NCBI GenBank assembly: GCA_964348185.1
Contig: CAYGBW010000153.1
Span: forward strand, 1 to 22,820
DNA: 22,820 bases
Origin: CAYGBW01 sp964348185
GTDB lineage: Bacteria; Desulfobacterota; BSN033; WVXP01
Reading direction: 5' to 3'
Below, in pieces: positions 7,519 through 14,777 of the stretch. The notes below the pieces were generated by a model. The model saw only the letters and a program-made list of their open reading frames with translations. It searched no databases and was not told the DNA's origin. Position 1 is the stretch's first letter, and the number at the start of each line of letters is the position of its first letter. Both the position numbers and the translations under genes were made by a program.

Positions 7519-8403
7519 TTATTCTTTGTAAAAGACTCTCATCTGTTTGGCAAAATCCTCAAATTTCTCGAGATAGGCAACCGCCTTTTCCTTGTTTCGG
7601 AAGGCCACCTCCGCCACCAGGGACGACAGGACGACCAGGGGACCGGAATAGAGGTCGACGAAGGTAACCATTTCGACGGGGGCTAATAGGATCGGCCGAC
7701 ACCGTCTGGCTATGGGTGAGGCCATGCGGTCCGTGAGTCCGGTGACGCGCATGTTCAAACGGTGAGCAAAATCGACGAGTTCCACTGTCTCACGGGGGTA
7801 ACGGGGGAAGGCGATCGCAAAGAGCAGGTCATTGGCCGTTCCCCCTTTGATGAAATCCCAGGTTTCCTGTTGGGCAGAGCTCACCTCAACCACATTCTCG
7901 TGGATTCGCCCGAGTTGAAAGGCAAAGTGTTGAGCCAGACCTCTGGCAGCCCGGATTCCGGTCACGAAGATTCGGTCGGCCTTAGAAATCGCGTCGGCGG
8001 CCGCTTTGAGTTCCGCTCTCGCGAATCCATTGAAAAGCCCTTGTATGTTTTCGATCTCCTGCCTGAATATCCGGCTGATTATGTCGTTCTTCCCCTCCAG
8101 GTCTAGGGAAACCTGGAGGCGTTCCGTTGAGGTCAACTCTTCTCGAATGATCCGCTGAAGGTGTTTCTGAAACTCCGGATACCCGCTGTATCCAAGGGAA
8201 ACAGCGAAACGGATGACGGTTGACTCACTAACCCCAACCTCAGCCGCCAAGCGGCCAGCGGTGAGAAAGGCAATCCGATCGTAGTGATGGATGAGGTAAT
8301 CGGCAATCTCGACCTGCTTTCCCGTCAGGTCAAGACTGTTTTCTTTGATTCTTACGAGAAATCGAATCTTGTCAGTGGTCCTTTTCATTCTCTGAGAAGC
8401 CAT
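7519..8403 (-). CDS. RpiR-family transcriptional regulator (HTH + SIS)
   Basis: A 294-residue regulator. The N-terminal HTH_6 domain is clear: LTGKQVEIADYLIHHYDRIAF (26-46), then FLTAGRLAAEVGVSESTVIRF (46-66) as the helix-turn-helix, then GYSGYPEFQKHL. A SIS sugar-isomerase domain occupies about 132-265 (ADRIFVTGIRAARGLAQHF; FAIAFPRYPRETVELVDFA). The usual phosphosugar-binding Ser/Thr loop of SIS proteins is replaced by AFPRYPRET, so the ligand need not be a phosphosugar. The start at 8403 has AGGA 8-9 nt upstream and gives the family N-terminus. It is divergent from the alpha-glucoside importer/otsAB operon and has korD downstream on its own strand, so it could control either or both. Confidence 0.92.
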   Translation of the reverse strand: MASQRMKRTTDKIRFLVRIKENSLDLTGKQVEIADYLIHHYDRIAFLTAGRLAAEVGVSESTVIRFAVSLGYSGYPEFQKHLQRIIREELTSTERLQVSLDLEGKNDIISRIFRQEIENIQGLFNGFARAELKAAADAISKADRIFVTGIRAARGLAQHFAFQLGRIHENVVEVSSAQQETWDFIKGGTANDLLFAIAFPRYPRETVELVDFAHRLNMRVTGLTDRMASPIARRCRPILLAPVEMVTFVDLYSGPLVVLSSLVAEVAFRNKEKAVAYLEKFEDFAKQMRVFYKE

Positions 8404-8420
8404 GATGCAATTCCTGCACC

Positions 8421-8449
8421 AATTTACCAAGAAGAAAGAAATCTGTCAA
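8421..8449 (-). promoter_or_regulatory. Predicted sigma70 promoter of rpiR
   Basis: On the minus strand a perfect -35 TTGACA (8449-8444) and a -10 TAAATT (8426-8421, four of six consensus bases) are separated by exactly 17 bp. The -10 lies 17 nt before the rpiR ATG (8403), so the leader would be only about 10-12 nt and would begin next to the AGGA ribosome site. No experimental support; the call rests on the element match and spacing. Confidence 0.6.
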
Positions 8450-8459
8450 TCTGTATTTC
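8438..8459. promoter_or_regulatory. Candidate operator overlapping the rpiR -35 element
   Basis: ATCTGT occurs twice as a direct repeat with 8-bp period (8441-8446 and 8449-8454), enclosed by GAAAT (8438-8442) and ATTTC (8455-8459) as inverted ends. The element covers the -35 box of the rpiR promoter, which would fit autoregulation. RpiR-family sites are often imperfect inverted repeats. The assignment is speculative. Confidence 0.3.
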
Positions 8460-8587
8460 CAGGAATGGACAGCACGGGGGTGGAGAAAAAATCCCCTTAT
8501 CTCGGCTCATGAAAGGATCCTCTTTTAGGGGAAAACCAGGCCTCGTCGTTCGCCTGTTACTGCCAGGATTCAAATCGCAATATCAAC

Positions 8588-8616
8588 TTGATGTGAAGAT
8601 AGAATCAGCATATAAT
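8588..8616 (+). promoter_or_regulatory. Predicted sigma70 promoter of the alpha-glucoside importer/otsAB operon
   Basis: TTGATG (8588-8593) and a perfect TATAAT (8611-8616) are separated by 17 bp, the consensus arrangement. The predicted transcript start, near 8623, leaves a leader of about 80 nt before the binding protein ATG at 8706, whose AAGGAGG ribosome site is at about 8692. The rest of the 302-bp divergent region (8404-8705) holds the rpiR promoter and a TCCCC/GGGGA pair around a loop of about 30 nt, with no further gene. Confidence 0.7.
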
Positions 8617-8705
8617 CAGTGCGATCAGGTCTTGATCCCGGGGGGGCGCGAAGCGGAGGAACTAAGATGCATCTCAATAATCAAAAAGACAAGGAGGGCA
8701 AACCG

Positions 8706-9974
8706 ATGTCAAAAAGAATGATGAGTCTTGGGCTTGTGGCGATAATGGTCGGGGTAATCCTGGTGGATTTTGCGGTGGCCCAGCAGGGCAGGGTAAACAT
8801 AGCCGTGATATGGGGTGGCGATGAATTGGAAGCCTTTGAGGCTACAGTGGCCCCATTTGAAAAAAAGACGGGCATAGACGTCGTGGTTGAGTCAGTGGGT
8901 CGGGACCTACCCACAGTCCTGGTCACCCGCTTTCAAGCGGGCAATCCCCCAGATATGGCAGCAATGCCCAACCCGGGGCAGATGAGGGAGTTCGTCGCCC
9001 AACAGGGATTGGTTGCCTTGGATAAGTCGATAGTGGCTGATCATCCCCAAGCCTTTGTGGACTTGGGAAGTGTTAAGGGTAAGCTGTACGCTATTTTTAT
9101 CGCGGCAGACCTCAAAAGCCTGGTCTGGTACAGTCCCAAAAACTTTAGGGCCAAAGGCTACAAGGTCCCCGCCACCTGGGCAGAGCTGATAGCCCTATCC
9201 GATCAAATCGTCGCGGACGGCGGCAAGCCATGGTGCATCGGGTTGGAAAGCGGTGCGGCCAGTGGCTGGCCAGGAACGGACTGGATTGAGGATATCTTCC
9301 TAAGAACCGCTGGGCCGGAGGTTTACGACAGGTGGGTGAATCATGAGATCGAATGGACTGACCCTGTTGTTCAGCGCGCCTGGGAGCACTTTGGTCGGAT
9401 CGCTCGGAATGAGGACTATGTATTCGGGGGAACGACGGGTGCCTTGACCATCAACTTTGGCGATTCACCGGCAGCGATGTTCACGGATCCCCCGGGCGGT
9501 TATCTCCATCGCCAAGCCACGTTTATTCAGAGTTTCATAAAGAAGGCCAACCCCGATCTGGTGCCGGTCAAAGACTATGATATCTTCGTCTTCCCTCCCA
9601 TCGATCCAAAGCACGGAAACCCGTTGCTCGGAGCCGGTGATCTGATTAGCGCTTTCAAAGATACGCCCGAAACAAAACGGTTCATGGAGTATCTAGCCTC
9701 AGCCGAGGCTCAGGAGATCTGGGTAGGAAAGTTGGGAAAGCTCGGAGTTAACACCAAGGTCGATCCCGCAGTCTACCCGGATCCCATTACTGGCAAAGCC
9801 GCCGAAATCCTTCGAGAGGCTAAGGCCTTTCGGTTCGATGGCTCTGATCTGATGCCGGCAGCGGTCGGCTCCGGAACCTTCTGGACGGGTATCTTGGACT
9901 ATGTGAGTGGCAAGAATCTGGAAACGGTTCTTAAAAGGATCGAGGAAAGCGCCGACGAGGCCTATGGGAAATGA
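8706..9974 (+). CDS. Sugar ABC transporter substrate-binding protein (AglE/GgtB-like)
   Basis: A 422-residue periplasmic solute-binding protein of family 1 (MalE-like fold). The start at 8706 has AAGGAGG 8 nt upstream and yields a signal peptide, MSKRMMSLGLVAIMVGVILV, with likely cleavage after AVA (residue 25). Earlier in-frame starts would place charged residues before it. The mature protein opens VNIAVIWGGDELEAFEATVAPFEKKTGI, then GNPPDMAAMPNPGQ and WYSPKNFRAKGYKVPATWAEL, typical of alpha-glucoside (AglE) and glucosylglycerol/sucrose/trehalose (GgtB) binding proteins. It heads the operon with two permeases, otsA and otsB. A 379-bp repeat-filled spacer separates it from the first permease. 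The ligand is probably an alpha-linked disaccharide or glucosylglycerol; trehalose is attractive from the neighbours but unproven. Confidence 0.92.
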   Translation: MSKRMMSLGLVAIMVGVILVDFAVAQQGRVNIAVIWGGDELEAFEATVAPFEKKTGIDVVVESVGRDLPTVLVTRFQAGNPPDMAAMPNPGQMREFVAQQGLVALDKSIVADHPQAFVDLGSVKGKLYAIFIAADLKSLVWYSPKNFRAKGYKVPATWAELIALSDQIVADGGKPWCIGLESGAASGWPGTDWIEDIFLRTAGPEVYDRWVNHEIEWTDPVVQRAWEHFGRIARNEDYVFGGTTGALTINFGDSPAAMFTDPPGGYLHRQATFIQSFIKKANPDLVPVKDYDIFVFPPIDPKHGNPLLGAGDLISAFKDTPETKRFMEYLASAEAQEIWVGKLGKLGVNTKVDPAVYPDPITGKAAEILREAKAFRFDGSDLMPAAVGSGTFWTGILDYVSGKNLETVLKRIEESADEAYGK

Positions 9975-10353
9975 CCTTGAAGGGGAACTTGGTTCGCTTC
10001 CCTCACAATTGGGGCGGCCGACTTCGCCGCGGTGACTACGGCTACGAAGGCCGGATAGGAGTCTATGGCTACGACGGTTGAATTGGAATAATGGAATGAT
10101 GGACAGCATTGAGGGCTCAAGGCACAAGGCAAAAGGTTAAGGGAAAACCCAATGCTTTCCGCCATACACCCTAAGCCTTAAGCCTTCCTACACAGGCTTT
10201 TTGCGATTTGGTTACCCAGTGATCCCATATTCCACCATTCCATTATTCCCTATTCGAAGCAAACACCCAAGCCTCGGTAAAGACCCTTATATTAAACGGA
10301 TTATAGAAATTCCGAGACGTTTAATTAACTCCCATCATTAAGCTAAAGCGTAG
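9975..10353. repeat. Repeat-bearing spacer between binding protein and permease genes
   Basis: No gene is visible. The centre is a nested inverted-repeat element at 10085-10249. Outer arms are 10085-10103 (starting GGAATAATGGAATG) and 10231-10249, complementary at 18 of 19 positions. Inside them lie heptad units GGCTCAA, GGCACAA, GGCAAAA, GGTTAAG (10114-10141), mirrored by CCCTAAG, CCTTAAG, CCTTCC (10169-10188). Closer to the permease a second perfect inverted repeat has arms ATTAAACG (10291-10298) and CGTTTAAT (10318-10325). The permease start is GTG with a poor ribosome site. I see no convincing promoter. Confidence 0.7.
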
Positions 10354-11229
10354 GTGACACCCCTGTTGCGCACCCGAAGACTGAGTCCGTGGCTCTATGT
10401 CACGCCGGCCCTGCTCATCTTGGTCTTTTTCCTGGTCTATCCCTCCCTTTATACATTTTACCTTTCATTTTTCGGCAAACATTCCCGCGAGTTTGTGGGC
10501 CTTAAGAATTACATCTATGCCTTCACCAATCCCAGCATGGTCATTGCCTTTCGAAATAACGCGCTGTGGGTGATCTTCTTTACCATGCTGAGCGTCTCCA
10601 TGGGATTGACGTTGGCTGTGCTGCTTGACCGGGTCCGGTATGAGCGGATTGCCAAATCGATCATATTCCTTCCCATGGCCATCTCCATGGTCGGTGCTAG
10701 CGTGATTTGGAAATTCGTCTACGCCTATAGACCGCCGGGGACTTCGCAAATTGGTCTCCTTAACGCGATCATCGATTTCTTTTGGGGACAGCCCGTGGGG
10801 TGGCTCATTGAGAAACCCTGGAACAATTTCTTCATCATTATCGTGGGGATATGGATATGGACCGGTTTCTGCATGGTCGTCCTATCCGCCTCCTACAAGA
10901 ACATATCCAAAGAGCTCATGGAATCCGCCCGCATCGATGGGGCCAGCGAGTGGCAGGTCTTCTGGAGGATTGTCCTCCCCCTGATGAGACCGACCCTTGC
11001 CGTGGTGGCAACGACCATGATTGTCTTTGTCCTCAAGATCTTCGACCTCGTCTACGTTATGACCAACGGCAACCTCGACACCGAGGTGATCGCCAATCGC
11101 ATGTACAAGATGTTCCAGTATCCGGACTTTGGCAAAGCCAGCACCCTAGCAGTCATCCTGGTCTTTCTCATCATCCCCATGATGCTGGTCAACATAAGAG
11201 GGGTTCGAAGGCAGAGAAAGATAAGATGA
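10354..11229 (+). CDS. Alpha-glucoside ABC transporter permease 1 (AglF/GgtC-like, MalF type)
   Basis: A 291-residue inner-membrane permease with about six membrane segments, starting at about residue 13 (LYVTPALLILVFFLVYPSLY). The cytoplasmic EAA loop that contacts the ATPase lies at about 186-213 (ELMESARIDGASEW, then QVFWRIVLPLMRP). The FLPMAISMVGASVIWKFVY and IFDLVYVMTNGN segments strongly recall AglF-type alpha-glucoside permeases. Start is GTG at 10354; the upstream sequence gives only weak Shine-Dalgarno pairing, suggesting low expression relative to the binding protein. Its stop overlaps the next permease's ATG (ATGA). No ATPase gene is found in the cluster. Confidence 0.93.
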   Translation: MTPLLRTRRLSPWLYVTPALLILVFFLVYPSLYTFYLSFFGKHSREFVGLKNYIYAFTNPSMVIAFRNNALWVIFFTMLSVSMGLTLAVLLDRVRYERIAKSIIFLPMAISMVGASVIWKFVYAYRPPGTSQIGLLNAIIDFFWGQPVGWLIEKPWNNFFIIIVGIWIWTGFCMVVLSASYKNISKELMESARIDGASEWQVFWRIVLPLMRPTLAVVATTMIVFVLKIFDLVYVMTNGNLDTEVIANRMYKMFQYPDFGKASTLAVILVFLIIPMMLVNIRGVRRQRKIR

Positions 11230-12086
11230 TTAGGAAGTTGATCAACATCCTCTCCCAAACCTCTTTACACATTGTGATTGTGGCCATCGCAGTGATCTGG
11301 ATGCTCCCGACTCTGGGCCTCTTGGTCACCTCGTTTAGGCCTCCCCAGGACGTGGCCCACACGGGCTGGTGGACGGTGTTCCAAACCCCGTTCAATTTCA
11401 CTCAGTTTGCGCTGGAAAACTATGAAAATGTCATCGCTAGACAGGGTCTGGGACAGGCCTTTCTAAATAGCCTCATCATCGCTGTCCCTGCGACCATCCT
11501 TCCCGTCTTAATTGCCAGTTTCGCCGCCTATGCTTTTGCCTGGATGGGTTTTCCCGGGCGGGACTATATATTTATGGGCGTCGTGGGCCTTTTGGTCGTT
11601 CCTCTGCAAATGACCTTTATCCCCATATTGCGGATTTTCAACCAACTGCATCTTTCGGGAACCTTTCTCGGCATCTGGCTGGCCCACACCGGTTACGGGA
11701 TGCCATTGGCCATCTATTTGTTACACAACTTCATTGCCGGATTACCCGGCGATCTTTTCGATGCAGCCACCATCGACGGCGCCTCTCCTCTACAGAGCTT
11801 CTTTCGGATCGCAGTACCCCTCTCCCTGCCCGCAATCGCCTCCCTCATCATTTTCCAGTTTTTGTGGGTATGGAACGATCTTCTGGTCGCCTTGATATAT
11901 CTGGGGGGAGCCCCAGACGTGGCCCCGATCACCTTGAAGGTGGCCAATTTAGTCGGTTCCCGCGGCCAGGATTGGGAACTGCTCACTGCGGCGGCTTTCG
12001 TTTCCATGGTCCTACCATTGATCGTCTTTTTCTCCATGCAGCGATACTTCGTTCGGGGCATCTTGGCCGGATCGATCAAGGGATAA
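11226..12086 (+). CDS. Alpha-glucoside ABC transporter permease 2 (AglG/GgtD-like, MalG type)
   Basis: A 286-residue partner permease. The start at 11226 is the ATG of the ATGA overlap with permease 1. The frame is open far upstream (to 10851), but that part merely reads permease 1 out of frame. The protein begins MIRKLINILSQTSLHIVIVA with the first membrane segment, has the periplasmic HTGWWTVFQTPFNFTQF segment characteristic of AglG-type permeases, and an EAA loop at about 176-202 (DLFDAATIDGASPLQSFFRI). It ends 94 nt before the otsA ATG. Together with the binding protein it forms an importer that must borrow an ATPase (AglK/MsmX/MalK type) encoded elsewhere. Confidence 0.93.
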   Translation: MIRKLINILSQTSLHIVIVAIAVIWMLPTLGLLVTSFRPPQDVAHTGWWTVFQTPFNFTQFALENYENVIARQGLGQAFLNSLIIAVPATILPVLIASFAAYAFAWMGFPGRDYIFMGVVGLLVVPLQMTFIPILRIFNQLHLSGTFLGIWLAHTGYGMPLAIYLLHNFIAGLPGDLFDAATIDGASPLQSFFRIAVPLSLPAIASLIIFQFLWVWNDLLVALIYLGGAPDVAPITLKVANLVGSRGQDWELLTAAAFVSMVLPLIVFFSMQRYFVRGILAGSIKG

Positions 12087-12180
12087 GGAGGTTTGACTGT
12101 TTCCAGGCCAGCTGATAGTATGATGTATCCTGTTGGAGATTAATAGGTCGGTTCTGGTAAAGGAAAGGGTGTTTGGAGCC

Positions 12181-13626
12181 ATGGTATACCCGGGCGGGAA
12201 GATTCTGATCGTATCCAATAGACTTCCTATCAGAGTTTCCAGGGAGGGTGAACAGATCTCCATCCAACCGGGAAGCGGGGGACTGGTTACCGCACTGGCC
12301 CCGGTCTTGAGGGATCGGGGTGGGACCTGGGCGGGATGGGATGGAGATCCCTTAGGGGAGGCTTCCGAGCGACTCCTGGAGGAACACTCCAGCAGCACGG
12401 GATACCGACTCAGACCCATTTCACTGACTGCCCAGGAAGTCGAGGAGTACTATCACGGATTCAGCAACGAGACCCTCTGGCCTCTCTTTCATGATCTCCT
12501 CGACCACTGTCGTTTCAGCCGTCAAAACTGGAACACCTATCGCCAGGTCAACCGGAAATTTGCTCAAATTGTGTCTGAAGAATCCGAGCCTGGAGATCTC
12601 ATATGGGTCCATGATTACCAGTTGTTGCTGGTGGCCCGATATCTTGAAGAGGCGGGTGTCCAGGCAAGAAAAGCCTTCTTCCTGCACATTCCCTTTCCCC
12701 CATGGGATCTCTTCATGAGGCTTCCCTGGAGAACGGAGATCATTCACTCTCTTCTCGCCTATGATCTCCTCGGTTTTCAGACAGAACGAGACCGCAGAAA
12801 TTTTATCCGGTGTGTGAGAGCCTGCTTCCCCGCCTCCAGGATGACCGGCCATCCCCGCAAGCAAACCATCGACTTTGGGGGCAGACAGATCCGTCTCGGT
12901 GCCTTTCCCATCAGCATCGATTACGAGGCATTCAACCGTCTGGCCGCTTCAGAAGAGGTGGCCAAGCAGGCGTGGCTGATTCATGAGAGTTTACCAGACA
13001 GGAAACTCATCCTCGGTGTGGATCGGTTGGACTACACCAAAGGGATTCCAGAGCGGTTCGAGGCCTTTGAAGTCTTACTGGAGAAATATCCCGAACTTCA
13101 GGGAAAAATCACCCTGGTCCAGATTGCCGTTCCTAGCCGAACCGATGTTCCCGAGTATCAAGCCATGAAGGAGAGTATCGACAGAATGGTGGGTCGGCTC
13201 AACGGCCGGTACACTCGAGACGGATGGATTCCCATCCACTATATCTACCGAAACCTGCCCCGTCCAGAACTGGTGAGCTATTATCGGACTGCCGAAATTG
13301 CCCTCATAACCCCTTTGAAGGATGGGATGAACCTCGTGGCAAAGGAATACTGTGCCTCATGTGTTGAGAATTCTGGCGTACTGATCCTCAGTGAATTCGC
13401 CGGGGCAGCCCTCACGCTGCGGCGGGGAGCTCTCCTGGTAAATCCGTACAATGTGGAACACGTGGCCGATCAGATTTTTGAGGCTTATCAAATGGCTCGC
13501 TCCGAGCAGCGGCGGCGCATGTCATTGCTCCGCCGGGAGATACAGCGGAATAACGTCTTCTATTGGCTTGAGACCTTTCTTGAGGCTGCCGGTAGGCCCG
13601 ACCTCCGTCCGGGAGGGATGGGGTGA
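12181..13626 (+). CDS. otsA: Trehalose-6-phosphate synthase (GT20)
   Basis: A 481-residue retaining glycosyltransferase making trehalose 6-phosphate from NDP-glucose and glucose 6-phosphate in the cytoplasm. Seen in order: ILIVSNRLPIRV with R14; GSGGLVTAL (31-39); GTWAGWDGD (48-56); EYYHGFSNETLWP (89-101), whose Tyr and Trp match the E. coli glucose-6-phosphate site; VHDYQLLL with D145; GVDRLDYTKGIPERF with R282 and K287; VPSRTDVPEYQ with R320; and TPLKDGMNLVAKEY with D381 and E389. The start is uncertain: ATG 12181 (GGAG close upstream), GTG 12169 (AAAGGAAAG upstream) and TTG 12133 are in frame. The HDYQL variant of HDYHL is seen. R320 and the YY...LWP site favour OtsA over glucosylglycerol-phosphate synthase. 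otsB follows with a GTGA overlap. Confidence 0.94.
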   Translation: MVYPGGKILIVSNRLPIRVSREGEQISIQPGSGGLVTALAPVLRDRGGTWAGWDGDPLGEASERLLEEHSSSTGYRLRPISLTAQEVEEYYHGFSNETLWPLFHDLLDHCRFSRQNWNTYRQVNRKFAQIVSEESEPGDLIWVHDYQLLLVARYLEEAGVQARKAFFLHIPFPPWDLFMRLPWRTEIIHSLLAYDLLGFQTERDRRNFIRCVRACFPASRMTGHPRKQTIDFGGRQIRLGAFPISIDYEAFNRLAASEEVAKQAWLIHESLPDRKLILGVDRLDYTKGIPERFEAFEVLLEKYPELQGKITLVQIAVPSRTDVPEYQAMKESIDRMVGRLNGRYTRDGWIPIHYIYRNLPRPELVSYYRTAEIALITPLKDGMNLVAKEYCASCVENSGVLILSEFAGAALTLRRGALLVNPYNVEHVADQIFEAYQMARSEQRRRMSLLRREIQRNNVFYWLETFLEAAGRPDLRPGGMG

Positions 13627-14432
13627 GAGAAGGCCTCCTTCCTGCAGTCCGCTCCTGGCCGGGACTGAGGGCGACCACTTTGCTTCTCGCCCTTGACTAC
13701 GACGGCACCCTGGTTCCCATCTATCAAAGGCCTTCAGAGGCCTGCCCTGATCCAGAGTTGCTAAACCTCCTTCAAGATCTCGCTCAACACGCTATCGTGG
13801 TCATTCTAACGGGTAGGGACCGAAGGGACATGGAATCCTGGATTCCGGATCCTTCTGTTACCATCGTGGCTTCTCATGGGGCCACCTGGCGGCACCGGGG
13901 TCAGTGGGCGCCTTTACTCATTGCCTCTAAAAGCCTGACTCCCCTAAAGGTCCTCACAGAGAGACTGGAGGCTTGTTTTCAGAACATCCCTGGCGTGATC
14001 ATTGAGGTCAAAGGGGTCACGGTAGCCTTCCACTACCGAATGGTGACTCCCCGTCAGCAGCCAGATCTTCTCAATCAGTTCGAAGGGTTGGTGGGAAGGT
14101 GGATGGAAAACAATGAGGGATTTGAAATCCTGGAGGGCAAGTGTGTGAAAGAAATCCGTCCCCAGGAGCTCGATAAGGGAAGAGCCCTTCACCAGGTGAT
14201 CGAGGCGCTGGGCCTTGGCGATGTCCCGGTACTTGCCATGGGAGATGATCAAACGGATGAGGATATGTTTCGAAGTCTGAGCGCCCAGGGCGTTTCTATC
14301 CTGGTGGGCGCTCGGGACACCTCGGCAGCGGTTTCTGTCAAAGACGTTTGGGAGGCCCGGGAACTTCTAAAAGGGATTCTTAGAATAAGGCAAAAGTCAG
14401 GAGTCAGGAGTCAGAAGCCAGAAGAGATTTGA
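13623..14432 (+). CDS. otsB: Trehalose-6-phosphate phosphatase (HAD family)
   Basis: A 269-residue HAD phosphatase that dephosphorylates trehalose 6-phosphate to trehalose. Motif I is LDYDGTL with nucleophile D25 and acid/base D27; motif II ILTGRDRRDM with T63; ASHGATWR near 83-90; K176 and K185 in CVKEIRPQELDKGRAL; motif IV GDDQTDEDMF with D208, D209, D212. Start is GTG at 13623 overlapping the otsA TGA as GTGA, with GGGAGGG upstream, so the pair is translationally coupled. The body ends naturally near GILR (about 254). The remaining residues, RQKSGVRSQKPEEI, are encoded by the GTCAGGA heptad repeat at 14395 onward, so the C-terminus was replaced or extended by a repeat element. Confidence 0.94.
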   Translation: MREGLLPAVRSWPGLRATTLLLALDYDGTLVPIYQRPSEACPDPELLNLLQDLAQHAIVVILTGRDRRDMESWIPDPSVTIVASHGATWRHRGQWAPLLIASKSLTPLKVLTERLEACFQNIPGVIIEVKGVTVAFHYRMVTPRQQPDLLNQFEGLVGRWMENNEGFEILEGKCVKEIRPQELDKGRALHQVIEALGLGDVPVLAMGDDQTDEDMFRSLSAQGVSILVGARDTSAAVSVKDVWEARELLKGILRIRQKSGVRSQKPEEI

Positions 14433-14719
14433 AACAAAGGTCAAGCAGTTCACCTCGATAGGTCAAAATCCATATCCCGCAAAGACCGTTATTATGTCCA
14501 GGTTTCCCAGAATTCTCGGCTTTTTCCTGCCAGGTATTCTTCTGTTTTGCTCGTGAAGGGTTAGCCTAAATTGAAAAACGCCTCGTCTTTTCTTCTTCCT
14601 GGATAACCTTCGGTAGGTAGACGGATCGAAAGGATGAAATGATGGGCTTTGTAGCAAACCATTGTGCCCTGAGAGGTTGTTGCCCTTTCCATCCCTACTC
14701 TGACTCCTGACTCCTAACT
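14395..14719. repeat. Inverted heptad-repeat element between otsB and ntpD
   Basis: The left arm, 14395-14415 (units GTCAGGA, GTCAGGA, GTCAGAA, then GCCAGAA to 14423), and the right arm, 14699-14719 (units TGACTCC, TGACTCC, TAACTCC), are complementary at 20 of 21 positions and enclose about 283 bp. The left arm lies inside otsB. The enclosed sequence and the flank to 14777 (14433-14777 lies between convergent genes) show no gene, no RNA I recognise and no clear intrinsic terminator. An AGTCA-T-TGACT palindrome lies near 14733-14743. The element could be a non-autonomous mobile sequence or a folded transcript end; this is inference. Confidence 0.65.
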
Positions 14720-14777
14720 CCGAACCTGGTCAGAGTCATTGACTGATGAACAGTAACGGGTCCCCAGCCAGTCTCCC

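Noticed and set aside
10851..11225. Upstream extension of the second permease frame
   Set aside because: It reads permease 1 out of frame and gives arginine/proline/histidine-rich text; the true start is the ATG overlapping the permease 1 stop.
12181..13626. Glucosylglycerol-phosphate synthase instead of OtsA
   Set aside because: The importer resembles Ggt systems, but the acceptor-site residues (YY...LWP and the SRTDVPEY arginine) match trehalose-6-phosphate synthases, and a separate OtsB-type phosphatase follows.
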